Below are positions 1-12,780 of a stretch of DNA of 64,000 nt, one piece after another (position 1 is the first letter of the stretch; each line of letters begins with the position of its first letter). The stretch is from positions 5,459,983 to 5,523,982 of the forward strand of contig OZ020261.1 of NCBI GenBank assembly GCA_963971285.1, written 5' to 3'. This DNA comes from Astropecten irregularis. Taxonomy: Eukaryota; Echinodermata; Asteroidea; Paxillosida; Astropectinidae. The notes under the pieces are model-generated. The model saw only the letters and a list, made by a program, of their open reading frames with translations. It ran no database searches and was not told the origin of the DNA. A program made the position numbers and the translations under genes.

Positions 1-556
1 GTTTACTAAATTGATACTGTGGACCTGAATGCATGACCACTCAGTCATGTGTCTCACTAGCTGCTTAAGTTATGTCATGATGTCACATCATTATTTTATG
101 ACAACATATCGATCCCACGAAAAAACATATATTCGAGTGGTTTGAAAAGATTCATGTCCAATCTTTAACAGAAAATTGCATTTATCGCCACATCCTAACC
201 TATATGAAAAGTGCCATACCTCAGTCAAATCGTGACTTGTCAGCTTGCCAGTGCGTAATGGCGACTTCAAGTTCATCAATACACTCAAACTCGTGCATGC
301 ACGGATCCAACGTGTACACGCCTAGCCTACACTGCTGTAAACGGCCGGCCAAGTTGTTGCTGGGCGCTATGTCACAAACATCACGCGCGCGCGTTAAGTT
401 CGTGTTGCTGATTGGATGAAGGGCATTGCACCTTCACGTGCTCCGAAACAAGCCGACTGCTAAAATACAGGTTTTAGGTAAAATAAAAAGTTGGCCAAGT
501 CTCACGACTATCTGTCAATTTCTACTACTTGAATCTTACATATGTAAAAACCATAA

Positions 557-632
557 GCCCTAAATACTTTCTTTATTTCACACACACACACACGCACGCA
601 AGTGTGTGTGAAATAAAGAAAATATGTAGGGC
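557..632. repeat. imperfect hairpin with (CA)n/(TG)n apex
   Basis: GCCCTAAATACTTTCTTTATT is followed, after a CA-rich loop, by AATAAAGAAAATATGTAGGGC. The arms are about 30 bases. Confidence 0.7.
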
Positions 633-659
633 CTAGCCTCCATACATGATGAGTGTACA

Positions 660-1630
660 TGACTATTTACAACAAAATGTAAATGAAATTATTAGAAATA
701 ACAATAAACATGTAAAAGCAATTAATAACAAGTAGGCCTACATTATTGTCTTAAAAAAACAAAGAATTATTTCTGTGCATTCTATGTACAAAAGCAAAAC
801 CCTATGTTATTTTACAATTTCTATATCAAATAACAATATTGTGTGTGAAATCAACACAAACGTGTAAAAATACATGAATAATTAAAAAATAAATGTCAAA
901 TAACAATGAACGTGAATTTAAAAACATGTAAATGCAAATAACAAACTCACACTTAAAAAAAAATTTAAAAAATATTTTACAGTCTATGTAAAAAAACACA
1001 AGTCATGTTAAATTTCACTGTAATTTTACAATTGTTAAATTAAATAACACAAGTGACTGTGAAAACACGTACAAATGTAAAAAAAAACATGAATATATAC
1101 AAATAAATGTTAAATAACAATACAAATTTCAAAAAACATGCAAATGCTAAAAACAAGTACACATTTTCTGTACAAAAACTAAGATTGTGTTACAGCATAT
1201 GTAAAAAAACACAAGTCATGTTTAAGTTCACTGTAATTTTACAATTTCTATGTTAAATAACAAAACTATGAGTGAAATCACGATCAATTGTAAAAATACA
1301 TGAACATATACAAATAAATGTCAAATAACAAAAAAAAATATTTCAAAAAACATGCAAATGCATAAAACAAGTACACATTTTCTGTAAAAAAACTGAGATG
1401 TTTCACAGCCTATGTAAAAAAACAAAAGTCATGTTAAATTTCACTGTAATTTTACAATTTCTATGTTAAATAACCAAACCATGAGTGAAATCACTAACGA
1501 TTGTAAAAATACATGAATATTTACAGACAAAATGTCAATTAACATTAAAAATAAAACGAAACACATGTAAAAGCAAATAACAAGTACAAAATCTCTGTTA
1601 AAAAACAGAAATTTTTTACAGTGTACACTA
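660..1630. repeat. AT-rich tandem array, ~212-bp unit, about 4.5 copies
   Basis: A phrase like CTATGTAAAAAAACACAAGTC recurs near 980, 1194 and 1406 with similar flanks, giving spacings of about 212 bases. A more diverged unit lies to the left (near 780). The words TTAAATAACA and ACATGAATAT recur in each unit. No coding frame. Confidence 0.75.
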
Positions 1631-1639
1631 GCAACATTT

Positions 1640-1860
1640 TGGCCAACATGGTACAGAGATGTTGCTGCGACATGTTATACCCAACTCGTTTTGTTCTGTG
1701 TGTACACTGACAACATTTTCAGTAACAAGGTACCTGGGCAACATGTTACCGAGATTGTTACTCAGAAAATGCTATGCGGATCGGTTTGCAGAAACAACAT
1801 TGTAATATAATTTCGCACCTCTCGTAAGGTCTCAACGTTTCGACTAGCCTGCTCTAGTGT
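1640..1860. repeat. element fragment with GTGTACACT ends
   Basis: GTGTACACTAGCAACATTTT near 1622 and 1700, and CTCAACGTTTCGACTAGCCTGCTCTAG (in part) near 1831. The latter phrase recurs at 24543, so this region contains at least one dispersed repeat. Confidence 0.5.
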
Positions 1861-1933
1861 ACACTGTCATTTTTTTTCTCACATTTTCAGCAAGCTGGTC
1901 AACATAACCGAACATTTTTCTGCAAATGTTGAC

Positions 1934-2077
1934 AATGGGAGACATTTGAGAACCGGTCTTCAAGTCAACAGCGCACGCGCATGCACAACAGCGCAGGCGC
2001 AAAACAACGCGCGCATGCTCACAATTGCGTGCGCGTGCGCTGTTGACTTGAAGACCGGTTCTCAAAAGTTTCCCATT
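1934..2077. repeat. fold-back MITE family C (AATGGGAGAC termini)
   Basis: The inverted-repeat arms begin AATGGGAGAC and continue through GAACCGGTCTTCAAGTCAAC and GCGCACGCGC to a CG-rich centre. Six other copies occur in the window. It has no coding capacity; apparent ORFs are passage through the element. Confidence 0.85.
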
Positions 2078-2207
2078 GCCTATTCATGCTTCATGTCCGA
2101 GCTAGCCCAAAACGAGGTTTGCAGAAAAAAGTCTGAAATGCAATACCGCGTATGAAACACATGAGAATGCTTTATTCCTGGCAAAAACCAAAGTATAAGA
2201 TATTACG

Positions 2208-2556
2208 TTAAAGGTAATATCATACTTTGGTTTTTATCACAAAAATACAGATTCATGGGCAAAAATATCAAGACAGATACAGTAACAGTTATCTGTGAAA
2301 ATTTCAGTCCCAGACGGTGCCCACTTTTTGAGAAAACAGTGAAAAACGGCCACACAGTCTTAAGCCTTTTCTCTTTTATTTTTCATCATTTTAATGATCA
2401 AAACGATTTTCGGTCGTTGTTTTACTAATGTCTGGATAAATGCACGATTTCTAACGGTATGTTTCTACCAGCACCATCTTCATACCCTGTAAGTTATACG
2501 TAAATTTGTGAACATTACTGTTTTGGTTTCTTACCGAAGTATGATACTACCTTTAA
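2208..2556. mobile_element. TTAA-flanked MITE family A
   Basis: Inverted ends AAAGGTAATATCATACTTTG / CGAAGTATGATACTACCTTT lie between TTAA tetranucleotides. The interior shared with other copies includes GGTCGTTGTTTTACTAAT and ACCCTGTAAGTTATACGTAA. A second partial end precedes it (2182-2206). Confidence 0.85.
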
Positions 2557-3397
2557 CCTAACACTGAAGGGAAAATGATACAAAATTTATAGAAAATGGA
2601 GAAAAAACCAACAGGAAACTGAACTTTATTCTCAGGACTCCGTCTCACTAATTAACATGTAAGGCACGTTATGAAGACCCTAGACACGATACGTACCGTT
2701 GCATTCCCTATGTGACTTGCTGTACCGTCGAGGGTATACACAGTATAAGTATACACAGCTAGATAGCTATGCAGCGGAGTATAACGACCATAGCGAGACT
2801 CGTAGATTTATTTTATTAATTTCTTCATTATTTTGGGCCGATGGTGCTGAATGTCAAACGAAGTTGGGTGCAGAGGTGGCAGCGCTGAGCCGGGAGGGAT
2901 CGCACGAACGACCCCCATCAAAATTTCATGATTTTCCGGTGCTTCCGTCTCCGCACTCGGTCTTTTGGTTTTTAATAAAACAAACTGGATGTATTCACGG
3001 AGTAGTTCTTTTAGGAATGTGCATGTGGACAATCTTAACACGATATTGAATAAAAAAAACTGCCCGAGAACATGAGTTGAAAGTTGTATGTCCTAAAGAA
3101 GTCAAAATTGATATTAATAAGGATGAAAATTACTGAATTAATTAGAAGTAAATAAAATAATGAATAGATAAAATAAATACATACATATAGTGGAAGAAGT
3201 ATCGGAAAGTTGGTTAAAGACAATTATCATGGTATTCATGTTTTGTTTTTCTTCCAATTTGTACATGAATTGACAAACGAGGAAATTTAAGCTTAAACCG
3301 TCGAAATGCTAACTTGAAAAACCATGCTGCATCTAACGATATCATTTTGTGTACATTCGACATAAGTCATTAAACTTGATATGCATGGTGGAAATAC

Positions 3398-3757
3398 TTA
3401 AAGGTAGTATCATACTTTGGTAAGAGACCAAAACAGAAATGTTCACACATTTACGTATAACTTACAGGGTATGAAGATGGTGGTGATAGAAACATACTGT
3501 TGAATTTTTTCCACCCGGAATATTTATCCAGAAATTAGTAAAACAACGACCGAAAATCTGTTTGATCTTTTAAAAGATCAAAAATAAAAGAGAAAACATT
3601 TGAGAAATACTGTGGCCGTTTTTCGCTGTTTTCTCAAAAAGTGGGAAGCGTATGGTACTGAAATTTTCACAGATGACTTTTACTGTATCTTTCTTGACAT
3701 GTTTGCCCATGAATCTGTATTTCTTTGACAAAAACCACCGTATGATGTTACCTTTAA
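3398..3757. mobile_element. TTAA-flanked MITE family A
   Basis: Left end TTAAAGGTAGTATCATACTT; right end GTATGATGTTACCTTTAA. About 360 bases with the family interior. Confidence 0.85.
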
Positions 3758-4723
3758 GGGCTTCAGACGGCTATATTGAAACGTATATTATTTTAGTTAC
3801 CCACACAGTCATGTAGCCTATACATGTGCAATTCTGTTGACTGTATGCACCGGTACACGAGATGCTTCTTTGAGAATGAAGCATTGGGACGGTTGACGCT
3901 TATATCCCCCGGGGAATCCAGACTTTCGACCCGACGCCGCGGGGTATGAATATAAGGAGTTATACGGCCCGGAGTTCTCCGAGAGGTATATTCAATCGGA
4001 CCGTATCTCAGAGGGGAATTGTGACCGGGGAAGACAAGCGAGTAGACCCGGTCTGGTCCAGCGGTAGCAGCACGCTAGCTCGGGTCAGGCTGTCGCCCCG
4101 GTGGCCAACACCCGTGGGAATAAAAAACAAAAACAAAAACTGGGTTTTAACTGATGGGAAGGATTTTTCTTTTTATTTAAGCCTGTGTTGCATTTTATGT
4201 TATCATCCATTACCCCTGATTATCTCTATACACAAAATTAAGAAGGACTCTGAGTGCGTGCATAATGAATAGGGAAATTATTTTTACCGGGTTAGTATTA
4301 GGGAAACTTTCTCATTGGGTCGTGCACAAACTTTACTTACCTATTTCTAAACATCCTCCAAACCAATGAACTTGAAATTGACATTATGTTAATATTGAGA
4401 GCATTCTATGTCTTCTATTAAAATATGGACATTACAAATACGTCTTTGAAAGGTAGCTGGTATAATAGGGAGACACCGAAAAGTCTCCCTATTTGCAGAT
4501 GTCTCCCAAATGTTCACTTTTAGACGCTAAAGTGGCTCCCTAATATGCAATTTAGATAAATTACAATGATTCTAACGACAATAATTGATAAAAGGTGGTA
4601 TTATTGAACCGTATTACAACATTTTGTAACGAGCTTACAAAATGGGTACAAAGATCTATTAAATTGATCAAATTTCCGAACGATTATTTGCACTGTTTTG
4701 ACTGTTTTGGTACATCTAACAGT

Positions 4724-5091
4724 TTAAAGGTAGTATCATACTTTGGTAAGAGACCAAAACAGAAATGTTCACAGATTTACGTATAACTTTCAGGGTATGA
4801 AGATGGTGTTGATAGAAACATAACGTTAAAATATTTCCGCCTGAAATGGTGTATTTATCCAGAAATTTGTAACAGAACGACCGAAAATCCTTTTGATCTT
4901 TTAAAAGATCAAAATTAAAAGAGAAAAGACTTAAGAAATACTGTGGCCGTTTTCAACGTTTTTTTTTTCAAAAAGTGGGCACCGTATGGGACTGAAATTT
5001 TCACAGATGACTGTGACTGTATCTTCCTTGATATTTTTGTCCATGAATCTGTTTTTCTTTGACAAAAACCAAAGTATGATACTACCTTTAA
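4724..5091. mobile_element. TTAA-flanked MITE family A
   Basis: A well-preserved copy with terminal inverted repeats of about 20 bases and TTAA at both ends. The interior contains GATCTTTTAAAAGATC, a small palindrome found in most copies. Confidence 0.88.
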
Positions 5092-6020
5092 CGCTGAAAA
5101 TAGCAGTACAAACAGCGACGACAACATACAAACAGCAACCATAGCGGCAATAATTATTCCAAAGCATTCAACAAGATTGAGAAAAAAATATCAGAAAAAC
5201 CTAATCTAGCATTACACGTACATTATCATCTCCACAAAAATAATGCAATTACAAAAATGCGCATTAGAAAAGCAACATTTTATGACAAATTCACAACTCC
5301 TATTCTTTTTTGTCGAATCTCGCTGCAAACTGTCAGCCATTTCCATTGAATACAGAGCCCCAATTCTTTTTTTTTAGTGCACAACTATTGATATGTCATT
5401 TCTGTTTAGTTCATCAGGCATGATAAAAAGTGCATTGTGCTGTACGACGGCGTGTTTTATGCATGCCCTGCGTGGCGTGTGCCTTCACATAGCTCTGCTA
5501 TGCTGTGTAGTGGTCGCGTGCCGGCCACGTGGCCTTCAGTGTACCGCACTGGGGTTCGGTGTTGCAGCGAGTGGAGCAACTTTCTTGGGCCGTATTCCTG
5601 ACAGATGTCACGGTATCTTCCATCAGGCTATACGGGGGGAAAAAGACCGGACAGCTTGGTCTATTTGACGGGCTAAGTACACCCCGGGTAGCATCTCACT
5701 GGACAAAGCAATTATTGCAGAGACGGCATTACACGATTTCTACACCGTTTAATAAACCTTATTAAAAATATTCAAGTTAAGACATGAAATGGCCAAAGTA
5801 ATTACTGTAAGCGGAATTTGTATATCAAATAAAAATAAACGATATTTCAATGAAACACTCAAATGAAGCAAATTGATCTCTTAATTTTTTAGTTTTATTT
5901 TGTAAATTTATCCGGTTTGCTTGCACATTCAAATTCAATATAGGGCCTATTTTTATTATCAAACAGTACTAAGGTGCATGGTATTTTTCAAGGTGAACAT
6001 TATTTGTAAAAAGAAATCCT
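5092..6020. other. no gene recognised
   Basis: AT-rich sequence with a GC-richer patch at 5440-5720 that includes a short ORF without recognisable domains. Nothing else supported. Confidence 0.5.
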
Positions 6021-6060
6021 GATCACGTGATGAGCCAGTAATCACGTGTTGATTACGTCA
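6021..6060. promoter_or_regulatory. paired CACGTG E-boxes with CRE-like half
   Basis: GATCACGTGAT at 6021, ATCACGTG at 6041 and ATTACGTCA at 6052 form a compact bHLH-Zip/bZIP-type motif group in gene-poor DNA. No linked transcript is visible. Confidence 0.2.
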
Positions 6061-6144
6061 TTATACTCTGATGATCTGGTTTATTTTTTCAGCATTTGAA
6101 TAATCACAGCCAAAAAACAAAAATTTGCACAATATGGCACAATG

Positions 6145-6280
6145 GGTCGATCTCACCGAACTCATCGTAACTTACAATCAATCGTAGGGCTTATGATGCA
6201 TTGCAGACCCACGTATAGAAGTCGTAGGATACGGTGCATGGGTTATCATTCGTGTCTCGAGTTACGATCGATCGTTGGGC
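6145..6280. mobile_element. MITE family E (GGTCGATTTCA, GATCGATCGTAAC)
   Basis: GGTCGATCTCACCGAACTCA at the left and CTCGAGTTACGATCGATCGT near the right. Shared phrases ACTTACAATCAATCGTAGGG and GGGTTATC. Confidence 0.75.
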
Positions 6281-7956
6281 TTTTTTTATTTCGAGTCTCG
6301 CTCATGCTGTAACCGCCTTTATGTAAACATGGAACTGTTCGATGTCTCCTTTTCTTTTTAAATTTATTCATTCAGTTATTATTTTTCATTCTTTTCTTGT
6401 AGGATTAATATTGTATAGCAACGCATTTTGTCTCTCATCAACTATAGGAATATGTGCTTTATATTTTCAGTTCGAATTGTTTCCTAAAAGAAATTGGGTC
6501 TTCGGAAAATGAAGTCGAGCGAAACACACGAATCATTATTTCCTAGTTTAATTTCCTTAAAAGAAAATGAAGAGAAGCAACATTCCTACCCCCAACCAAA
6601 AACAGAAAAAAAAATCCATAAAATACTTCCTGACGAACAAGTCACCCTTTATCAAATAAAATGAGTTGCCGGCGAAAGAGACCCTAATCAAATTACTCTT
6701 GAAATTAGGTTTTGTTGGAGTCCCAACGGAGTCTATGCCGTCGCGTTTCCCCCCGAGTCCCCGACCGCACCATCCCCGCTCTTATACCCCCTGGTATCGC
6801 CCCGGCGCACGGTACGACCGCACCGTGCTTTGTACGCTACTACCAGGCATGACTTTCTGACTCCTGTGCCCGGGTAAGACAAATTCAATTTGCCTTCCTG
6901 GGGAGCAGTGATCCAGCGTTGGTTTCCCTCATAGGTGAATTCGTAATTCTGTGGGTTTTTTTTTCTTGTTTTCTTTTTGTTTTTGGGGGGGAGGCTGATT
7001 TTTTTTCCATTTTCGATTGTTTGTTTAAATACATGAAGCTATTTGTTCGTATTGCCTGTGTATAATTGACTAAAGTGCCCATTAGCGTAAATTTATCTAA
7101 TTTCTGCTCAAAATTTCATGTTTTGTTTGCCATTTTGGCATTTATTTTTAAGTATAAAACAAGTACCATTCTCAATAAATTTTTTTGTGTATATGTGTAT
7201 ATTTGTGTAAAAAAAAACGGTTTCGACAACAACAACTTGCTGAAAAAACATCAAGCAAGACAATTCATTATAGTTAATGCTGTGTTGAGCAAACGATCCA
7301 AAGCAATTAACATCACATTGGGATTGGACGCTAAGCATATTTGGTCCTGCTGAGCGGGTTTTGTGGGTAAGCATCTATGGAAAATTGCTCTAAGGTTAAA
7401 CAAAAAACACAAATACGGCAAACCCCTTTCACATTGCTTTCAAAGGTGAACCACCGGATGATTCACCGTTGGATCCAACCAGGGAAGATTCGAACATCAT
7501 CCTTTCATACTAGCGAGCATGTTTCCCAGTGAATATTTGGGGTTTTGCCGTCAGGGCCCTGGGAAATTCACACACTTTCATCTTAAAGAATGCCTCTAAT
7601 GTACATACAATCGTTTATCATTCAAACTGTTTGGATAGACATACATTTAACATCGATGAGGAGCTTCTTAACCAATTAAGAGCGTAATCTAGGGTTTTTG
7701 TCAGTGTTAAATTAAAACAATACATACGTGTATAACCAAGATGACTATCAATGATGACTATTGGGTATTTCTCTTGACTTGTTTTCGACGGCAACATGTA
7801 TGGTTTTGTTCTTTGTACACACAACGGTGTATCAATGCTATTTAACCGGGTGTTTTATACCGCGACGACCTTTCACACTGCTCTTTCAACGGTGGACCAC
7901 CGAATTTTACCCAGGAAGGTTGGTGGGTACAAATTTCCTTCACCGCACAATCTATA
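6281..7956. other. no gene recognised
   Basis: Mostly AT-rich. A GC-rich patch (6720-6880) carries a short proline-rich frame with no known motif and no good splice context. A possible unseen 5' UTR exon cannot be excluded. Confidence 0.4.
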
Positions 7957-8180
7957 GGCTTTTTACGAAACCAGGCTTGAGGCTAGGCTTGGGACTTATT
8001 TCGCTACCGCCATTGATTTGAGGCCCTCAAAAGAAAACGAAGGGATTGGGCCACACGACGAAACCAAAGAAAGGCTCCAGCTTCGTCATGTATCTCAAGC
8101 CCTTCATTTCATTTAGGACACAAAATGGCAGTAGCAAAATAAATCCAAAGGCCTTACGCCTCATTTCATAAAGGTCCCAA
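7957..8180. repeat. family L element (GCTTGAGGCTAGGCTTGGGA)
   Basis: TTTTTACGAAACCAGGCTTG, AGGCTCCAGCTTCGTCATGT, ATCTCAAGCCCTTCATTTCA and TTACGCCTCATTTCATAAAGG recur at 35.1 and 49.7 kb. Confidence 0.7.
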
Positions 8181-8353
8181 GCCTTAATAGGCCTACTTGG
8201 TAGATTATACGAATTTTTCTCCTAAGTTTCGAGAGAAGAAATTTGTTTGTTACTTTGGAAGACAATCAGAAATTGTCATGAGAAAAATACGAAAGAATAA
8301 ATTGACCTTCGGGAAACGAATTAGCCGTCTTCAGTAATAACGTATGCTTGCCC

Positions 8354-8405
8354 GTGACGTCACTGTCCTCATGAATATGCAAATATCTTTGAGGTAATGA
8401 TTAAC
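8354..8405. promoter_or_regulatory. candidate cis-regulatory cluster: CRE, octamer, HNF1-like site
   Basis: Within about 50 bases there is a perfect CRE palindrome TGACGTCA (8355-8362), an octamer ATGCAAAT (8377-8384) and GTAATGATTAAC (8394-8405), close to the HNF1 consensus. It lies 4.6 kb upstream of nhlh in sequence that matches none of the repeats seen here. Function is inferred from motif density only. Confidence 0.3.
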
Positions 8406-9341
8406 TCTCGCCTTAAAAGTCCAACAAAACACCCCATGCAATTGGTGAGGACAGTATACTACTATGTGTTAGTTCAAGTTTGCCCCAATTCTAGTGAAAT
8501 ACACACAATAAGCAAGAGATGTACTTTGCCCCTTTTTCTCTCAAAATATCAGCCCAAATTGTTTTAATCAACATGGTGTTGAATCTGCTAAATAAAATAT
8601 TCATTGCTGTTTCGCGTAACATCTTTTTTTTGCAATAAAATTTAGAACAGAATCAAAAAATGAAGTTCACAAGTAGGCCTAACCCCAAAGCGGTACTGAA
8701 TAAAACAAGAATTAAACACCCTATTTTGCCTATACCCTCCACAAAACATTGTATTTAAGAGAGGGATCATGCATGGAAAAAGTAAAGTTCCTTTCTTTTT
8801 TTCTCAGCGGGCACGTCTGTGACAGATGGCCGTTGTTAAACGACCCTGAACGGTAGGCTTCGATTCCCTACGCGCGCTCGCCACTTTGGTGCTCGTACGT
8901 GTTGCGTAGCCACAAAAGTGCATGAGGATTTGTATGTGTTGTGCGTGGGGGGCTAATGGGGCCCTCGCTCTGATTATGGTTTATCTTCCCAAGGTCAAAC
9001 TGACTAATGGATGGAACTGGGTCTAATAAGATGCTTAATTGACATTTGTTGTATCATTGTACATGTACATACCCTGGGCATTGTATTGATTTTGATGTAA
9101 AGTTTCGCTTAACACTCAAATTAGCCAGACAGAATTAGTCCAATAATAATGACGAAAACGATGTTAACATAATGTATTTCGTTCTACAAACTGCTCAAAC
9201 TGCTTCATAGCAACAACAACAACAACAATATACCAAGCCCTTCTTTTCATTTAAAATACAAAATGGTGGTAGCAAAATAACAACAACAGCAGCAACATCA
9301 ACAACAAAAGCAACAACAAGAAGTTACAATGCGCTTGCTAT

Positions 9342-9721
9342 TAAAGGGAGCATATAGGATTTGCAAGGCCTCAACAAAATTATTGAGTTTGAGACAGAAA
9401 ATGGACTCAACAGTTCGTAAACAGTGCAAACATGTCACCATGGGAAATCTTGGTTCATCAGATGCTGGGTTTTTCAAGGAAATCAAGATTTAGTGTCTTT
9501 TCCAAAGATCGTTCGTCCGAACGATTTTTGGAACAAACAAAAAGTAAACTATTCTTCATGTTTTATAAGAAAAATCGAGTCGCGTTTTCGCTATTTTCTC
9601 GTGACTCAGATGTCCGATTGAGCTCAAATTTTCACAGGTTTATTATTTCATGTACATGTTGGATCAGACAAAGTATGAGTGCTGTCCTGTGACCTTTACC
9701 AATCATGTATTGTACCTTTAA
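9342..9721. mobile_element. TTAA-flanked MITE family B
   Basis: TTAAAGGGAGCATATAGGAT at the left and TGTACCTTTAA at the right. The interior has GAGTCGCGTTTTCGCTATTT and CAGATGTCCGATTGAGCTCA, shared with copies at 16.7 and 40.8 kb. Confidence 0.8.
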
Positions 9722-10811
9722 GGCTGAATGCTATTATAAATACTGCTCATTAATGAATCATTTAACTTGTTTCGGACTAAGAATTGTCTTTTTTATCAGT
9801 CGCTTAAAATAGCTTTAAAATAGCTATAAACGCATTAAAAAAAATCGTCCTTAACTCGTCAATCTCTGGTGAATTAATTGCGAGTCGATGACAAAAACGA
9901 GGCTTGTTTTACAAACGAGAAAATGAACAGCACAAACAAATGCCGCCGATCTCCAAATTCCCAAACCACCTTCGTCGCACTTCCTGGCGACTGGATGCAC
10001 GTCCACAGCTCTCAATATCGTCCAATCATTTGCAAGTCACTTTGTTGTCATTGGGCAGGGAACCGTGCAATAAAGCCCCAGTCGTGAACGGTGGCCTAGC
10101 CTTCATTCGAGTCTCACAATAATAAGGCAGTGGCAATGTTTCCTTCCGGCGATCTGTTCGGCACAGAGGGGTAAATTTGCTTTATTTCCTTCGCGACCGA
10201 ATGCTCTGTTTCACCGAGACCATTAAAATGCCCACAGTCATTTAACCTTGCGTGCAAAGTAAATATTGCTGACAGGCAATTGTCAGCGAGCGGTAGCGTG
10301 CGGCGCGCAATTCAAGGGGGAGCGAAGGGGGAAGGGGTTGGTGTATCGAATTTGTTAGTCAAGAGCCCGAGAGGGTCCCGTGTTGATTTGCAGAGTGGAT
10401 CCCCCGGGGATGAGTGACAGTTTTTAATGATAAGCATGAATGGAAATGGGATAGGCCCATAGAACACTCCCGAATCGTGTTTGGCTATTTCTAGTAAGCG
10501 AAGTTAAATTAAGTTTTGGTTTCTTAGTTATTATTTGTATGTCGGGTACATAATAATAAAATGGCCTTTAAAACTTATCACGTTTTTCTGTCATTTGCTT
10601 CTAAGTGAAAAAATGATTTGAAATAAAATATTTCCTTCCGTAGATCCGCTTTTTTTGACAAGAACTGCTACAGACCGCATTATACTGACTAGATGTATGA
10701 CTTGGCATGTAGAGTTGAGATTGAGATGGCTTGCCGTTACGATCTTGATCTTAAGACTGAAAAGACTTTCAAGTTTTTGAACCTGTGAGAAAGATAAGGG
10801 AATCGTTACCC
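9722..10811. other. non-repetitive sequence, no gene recognised
   Basis: 9880-10450 matches no repeat in the window and has higher GC than its surroundings. It could be conserved regulatory sequence of nhlh or an unseen exon. No domain or splice-supported frame was found. Confidence 0.35.
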
Positions 10812-10952
10812 CAGGGATCGATTTACGAAGCCCTACGATCGATCGTAACTCGAGTTACGAATGATACCCATCGTATCCTACGTAGGGCTGCAATGCTTCA
10901 TATGTCCTACGATTGATTGCAAGTTACGATAAGTTGGTTGAAATCGACCCAG
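10812..10952. mobile_element. MITE family E
   Basis: GGGATCGATTTACGAAGCCC to GTTGAAATCGACCC, with TAACTCGAGTTACGAATGAT inside. Confidence 0.8.
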
Positions 10953-11508
10953 GCTCTTCCAACTCTAAACCTTTAAGCTCTCAATCGCTAGACATCCAAA
11001 TCAGGATAGTACCCCAACCTTATTCCCCATTGCCCTGATGTCCTCATCAACCATCACTGGCTAATACAGTATACAGTAACACCAGCATAATTAATCATCA
11101 TGGAGCTAGTCCGCGGTGTCGCACTGAACTTCCCACGTCGTTACCGGGGAACTTATGCAAAAGACCCGGTAGGGAATTGCTCCTCCGTCTCGCTAATGTT
11201 TCTCGATCGGTCTCGTCATAATTCAGCGATGAAATTTTAATGAAATGACACCGGGTATAGGGGGAGAGGGAGGCAGTTAGAGGAAGACATAAACGCCAAA
11301 TCTCGTTAAATCCTGCTCTCTCTTCTTGATGACTCACTGAGTATAATGAGCAGACGATAATTGAAGATTCTTTGTTTTTTGGCGGGAAAATGTTGTACTT
11401 TTGGCAAGATGCGTCCCAGTATTATAGGACTGCAAGTCTGTTAAATAAATTGTTCGCATTATTCCACGTTTTGTTTTTATCAGGCAAATGGAAGTTCTGC
11501 AGAGTTTC
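10953..11508. other. non-repetitive sequence, no gene recognised
   Basis: Moderately GC-rich 11100-11340 with a minus-strand frame lacking family features. Nothing supported. Confidence 0.35.
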
Positions 11509-11647
11509 AATGGGAGACTTTGGAGAACCGGTCTTCAAGTCAACAGCTCTCGCGCGCAAGCGCAAAACAACGCGCGCATGCTCACAATTGCGCGCGCATG
11601 GTTTGTGCGTGTTGCCTTCAAGACCGAGTTCTCCAAAGTCTCCCATT
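11509..11647. repeat. fold-back MITE family C
   Basis: AATGGGAGACTTTGGAGAAC at the left and its inverse at the right, with the GCGCGCATGCTCACAATTGC centre shared by the family. Confidence 0.85.
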
Positions 11648-12756
11648 AAAAGAAGCCCTTTACATGGTTGGCCTAATGTGAAGTATTTTTGCCTTCTTCT
11701 TCAAACAATTTAGTTTTGCGCAAGATTTAAGTGTTCTATTTCTCAACAAAACGTTTGACGGTTCTACAGTTTAGGGAGAAATTGAAATTAAATTATTCTG
11801 CCTATTTAGTTTCTATGAATTTTTAATGGTGCCCATGCAACATCGATTTATCTGTACAGCATCTTTAAGTTGTATTAGGCCTACATGTATAATGGCGGCT
11901 TTTTACTGCCTTTCGCCGAAATTGACAATTGTGCCTTTCAAGAAGGCATTATCAAGTCTCCATACAAAATTATTATAATGCACAACGGTCGCTTTCCATT
12001 TTGTGACAACACTCTGTAGACTTGTGCGAGTCTATTAGTCCCAAGAATGAGCAATCAGGATTTTTCTTCCGTAGAGTGTATGTAAGGTTATCACACTCAG
12101 AGAAAAATGTTATCACAATTTACGATCACATTATCGCTATCAGCACCATCATTGATAGTATCGATGACATCAACCAGCTATATACCGCCATCAGTGTTGT
12201 TATCGCTAGTAAAATCAAATATACACTGTAGCTTTCTCAGTTCACCTCCGTAGAATCAGTGGCTCCCGCAAAAATGGAAATTTTTTCTGAGTGTAATGAT
12301 TTTTTTTATAAGACTTATCTGCACTGCTAAGTGGCTTTATGATTTTAGTCGAGAATATGCTTTTCGCCTTGTTTTCTCCTATTTCTTATTATTATCATTT
12401 TTCAACTTTTGTTCAATTCATCAATGCTTGTATGATGTTACACACGGGAATGTTAAACGTGAATGCAGTATTGATACGAAACATAACATGCGATTTAAGA
12501 CATGTCTCTCACACTTTTGTGTTGAAGTTAAAATTTAAAATGTTAACTAATTGTACATTGCTGCTGTTGTTGTTGCTGTTGCTGCTATTGTTGGATTGTT
12601 CGTTTGTTTGTTTGTTGTTTGTTTATGGGGGGGGGGGAGGGTGCCATAGTCTATATTTGTAACTTTTCGCACTTGATTTATAATAAATTTACATTTATAG
12701 GCCGATTTTCTTTTTTTTTTCCAACAGGACTTTCTGGCATTACCGTTACTACCAAC

Positions 12757-12780
12757 ATGTCTGAAGACGAGTTAACATAA
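12757..12780 (+). CDS. uORF of 7 codons upstream of nhlh
   Basis: The first ATG after the predicted acceptor opens a tiny frame, MSEDELT, which stops at TAA before the main coding region. It has A at -3, a good initiation context. If the transcript model is right, this uORF could reduce or regulate nhlh translation. This is an inference from position only. Confidence 0.4.
   Translation: MSEDELT

Noticed and set aside
3940-4150. Possible exon or tRNA-like repeat (GGTCTGGTCCAGCGGTAGCA)
   Set aside because: There is a weak box A resemblance but no box B or second copy, and the ORF through it has no domain.
5393-5765. Plus-strand ORFs in a GC-rich patch
   Set aside because: No recognisable protein family, no splice support, overlapping frames of similar length.
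6666-6860. Proline/arginine-rich 64-codon ORF
   Set aside because: Composition reflects local GC richness; no motif or conserved context could be seen.
11098-11337. 79-codon minus-strand ORF
   Set aside because: No family features and no matching splice sites. Kept only as unique sequence.
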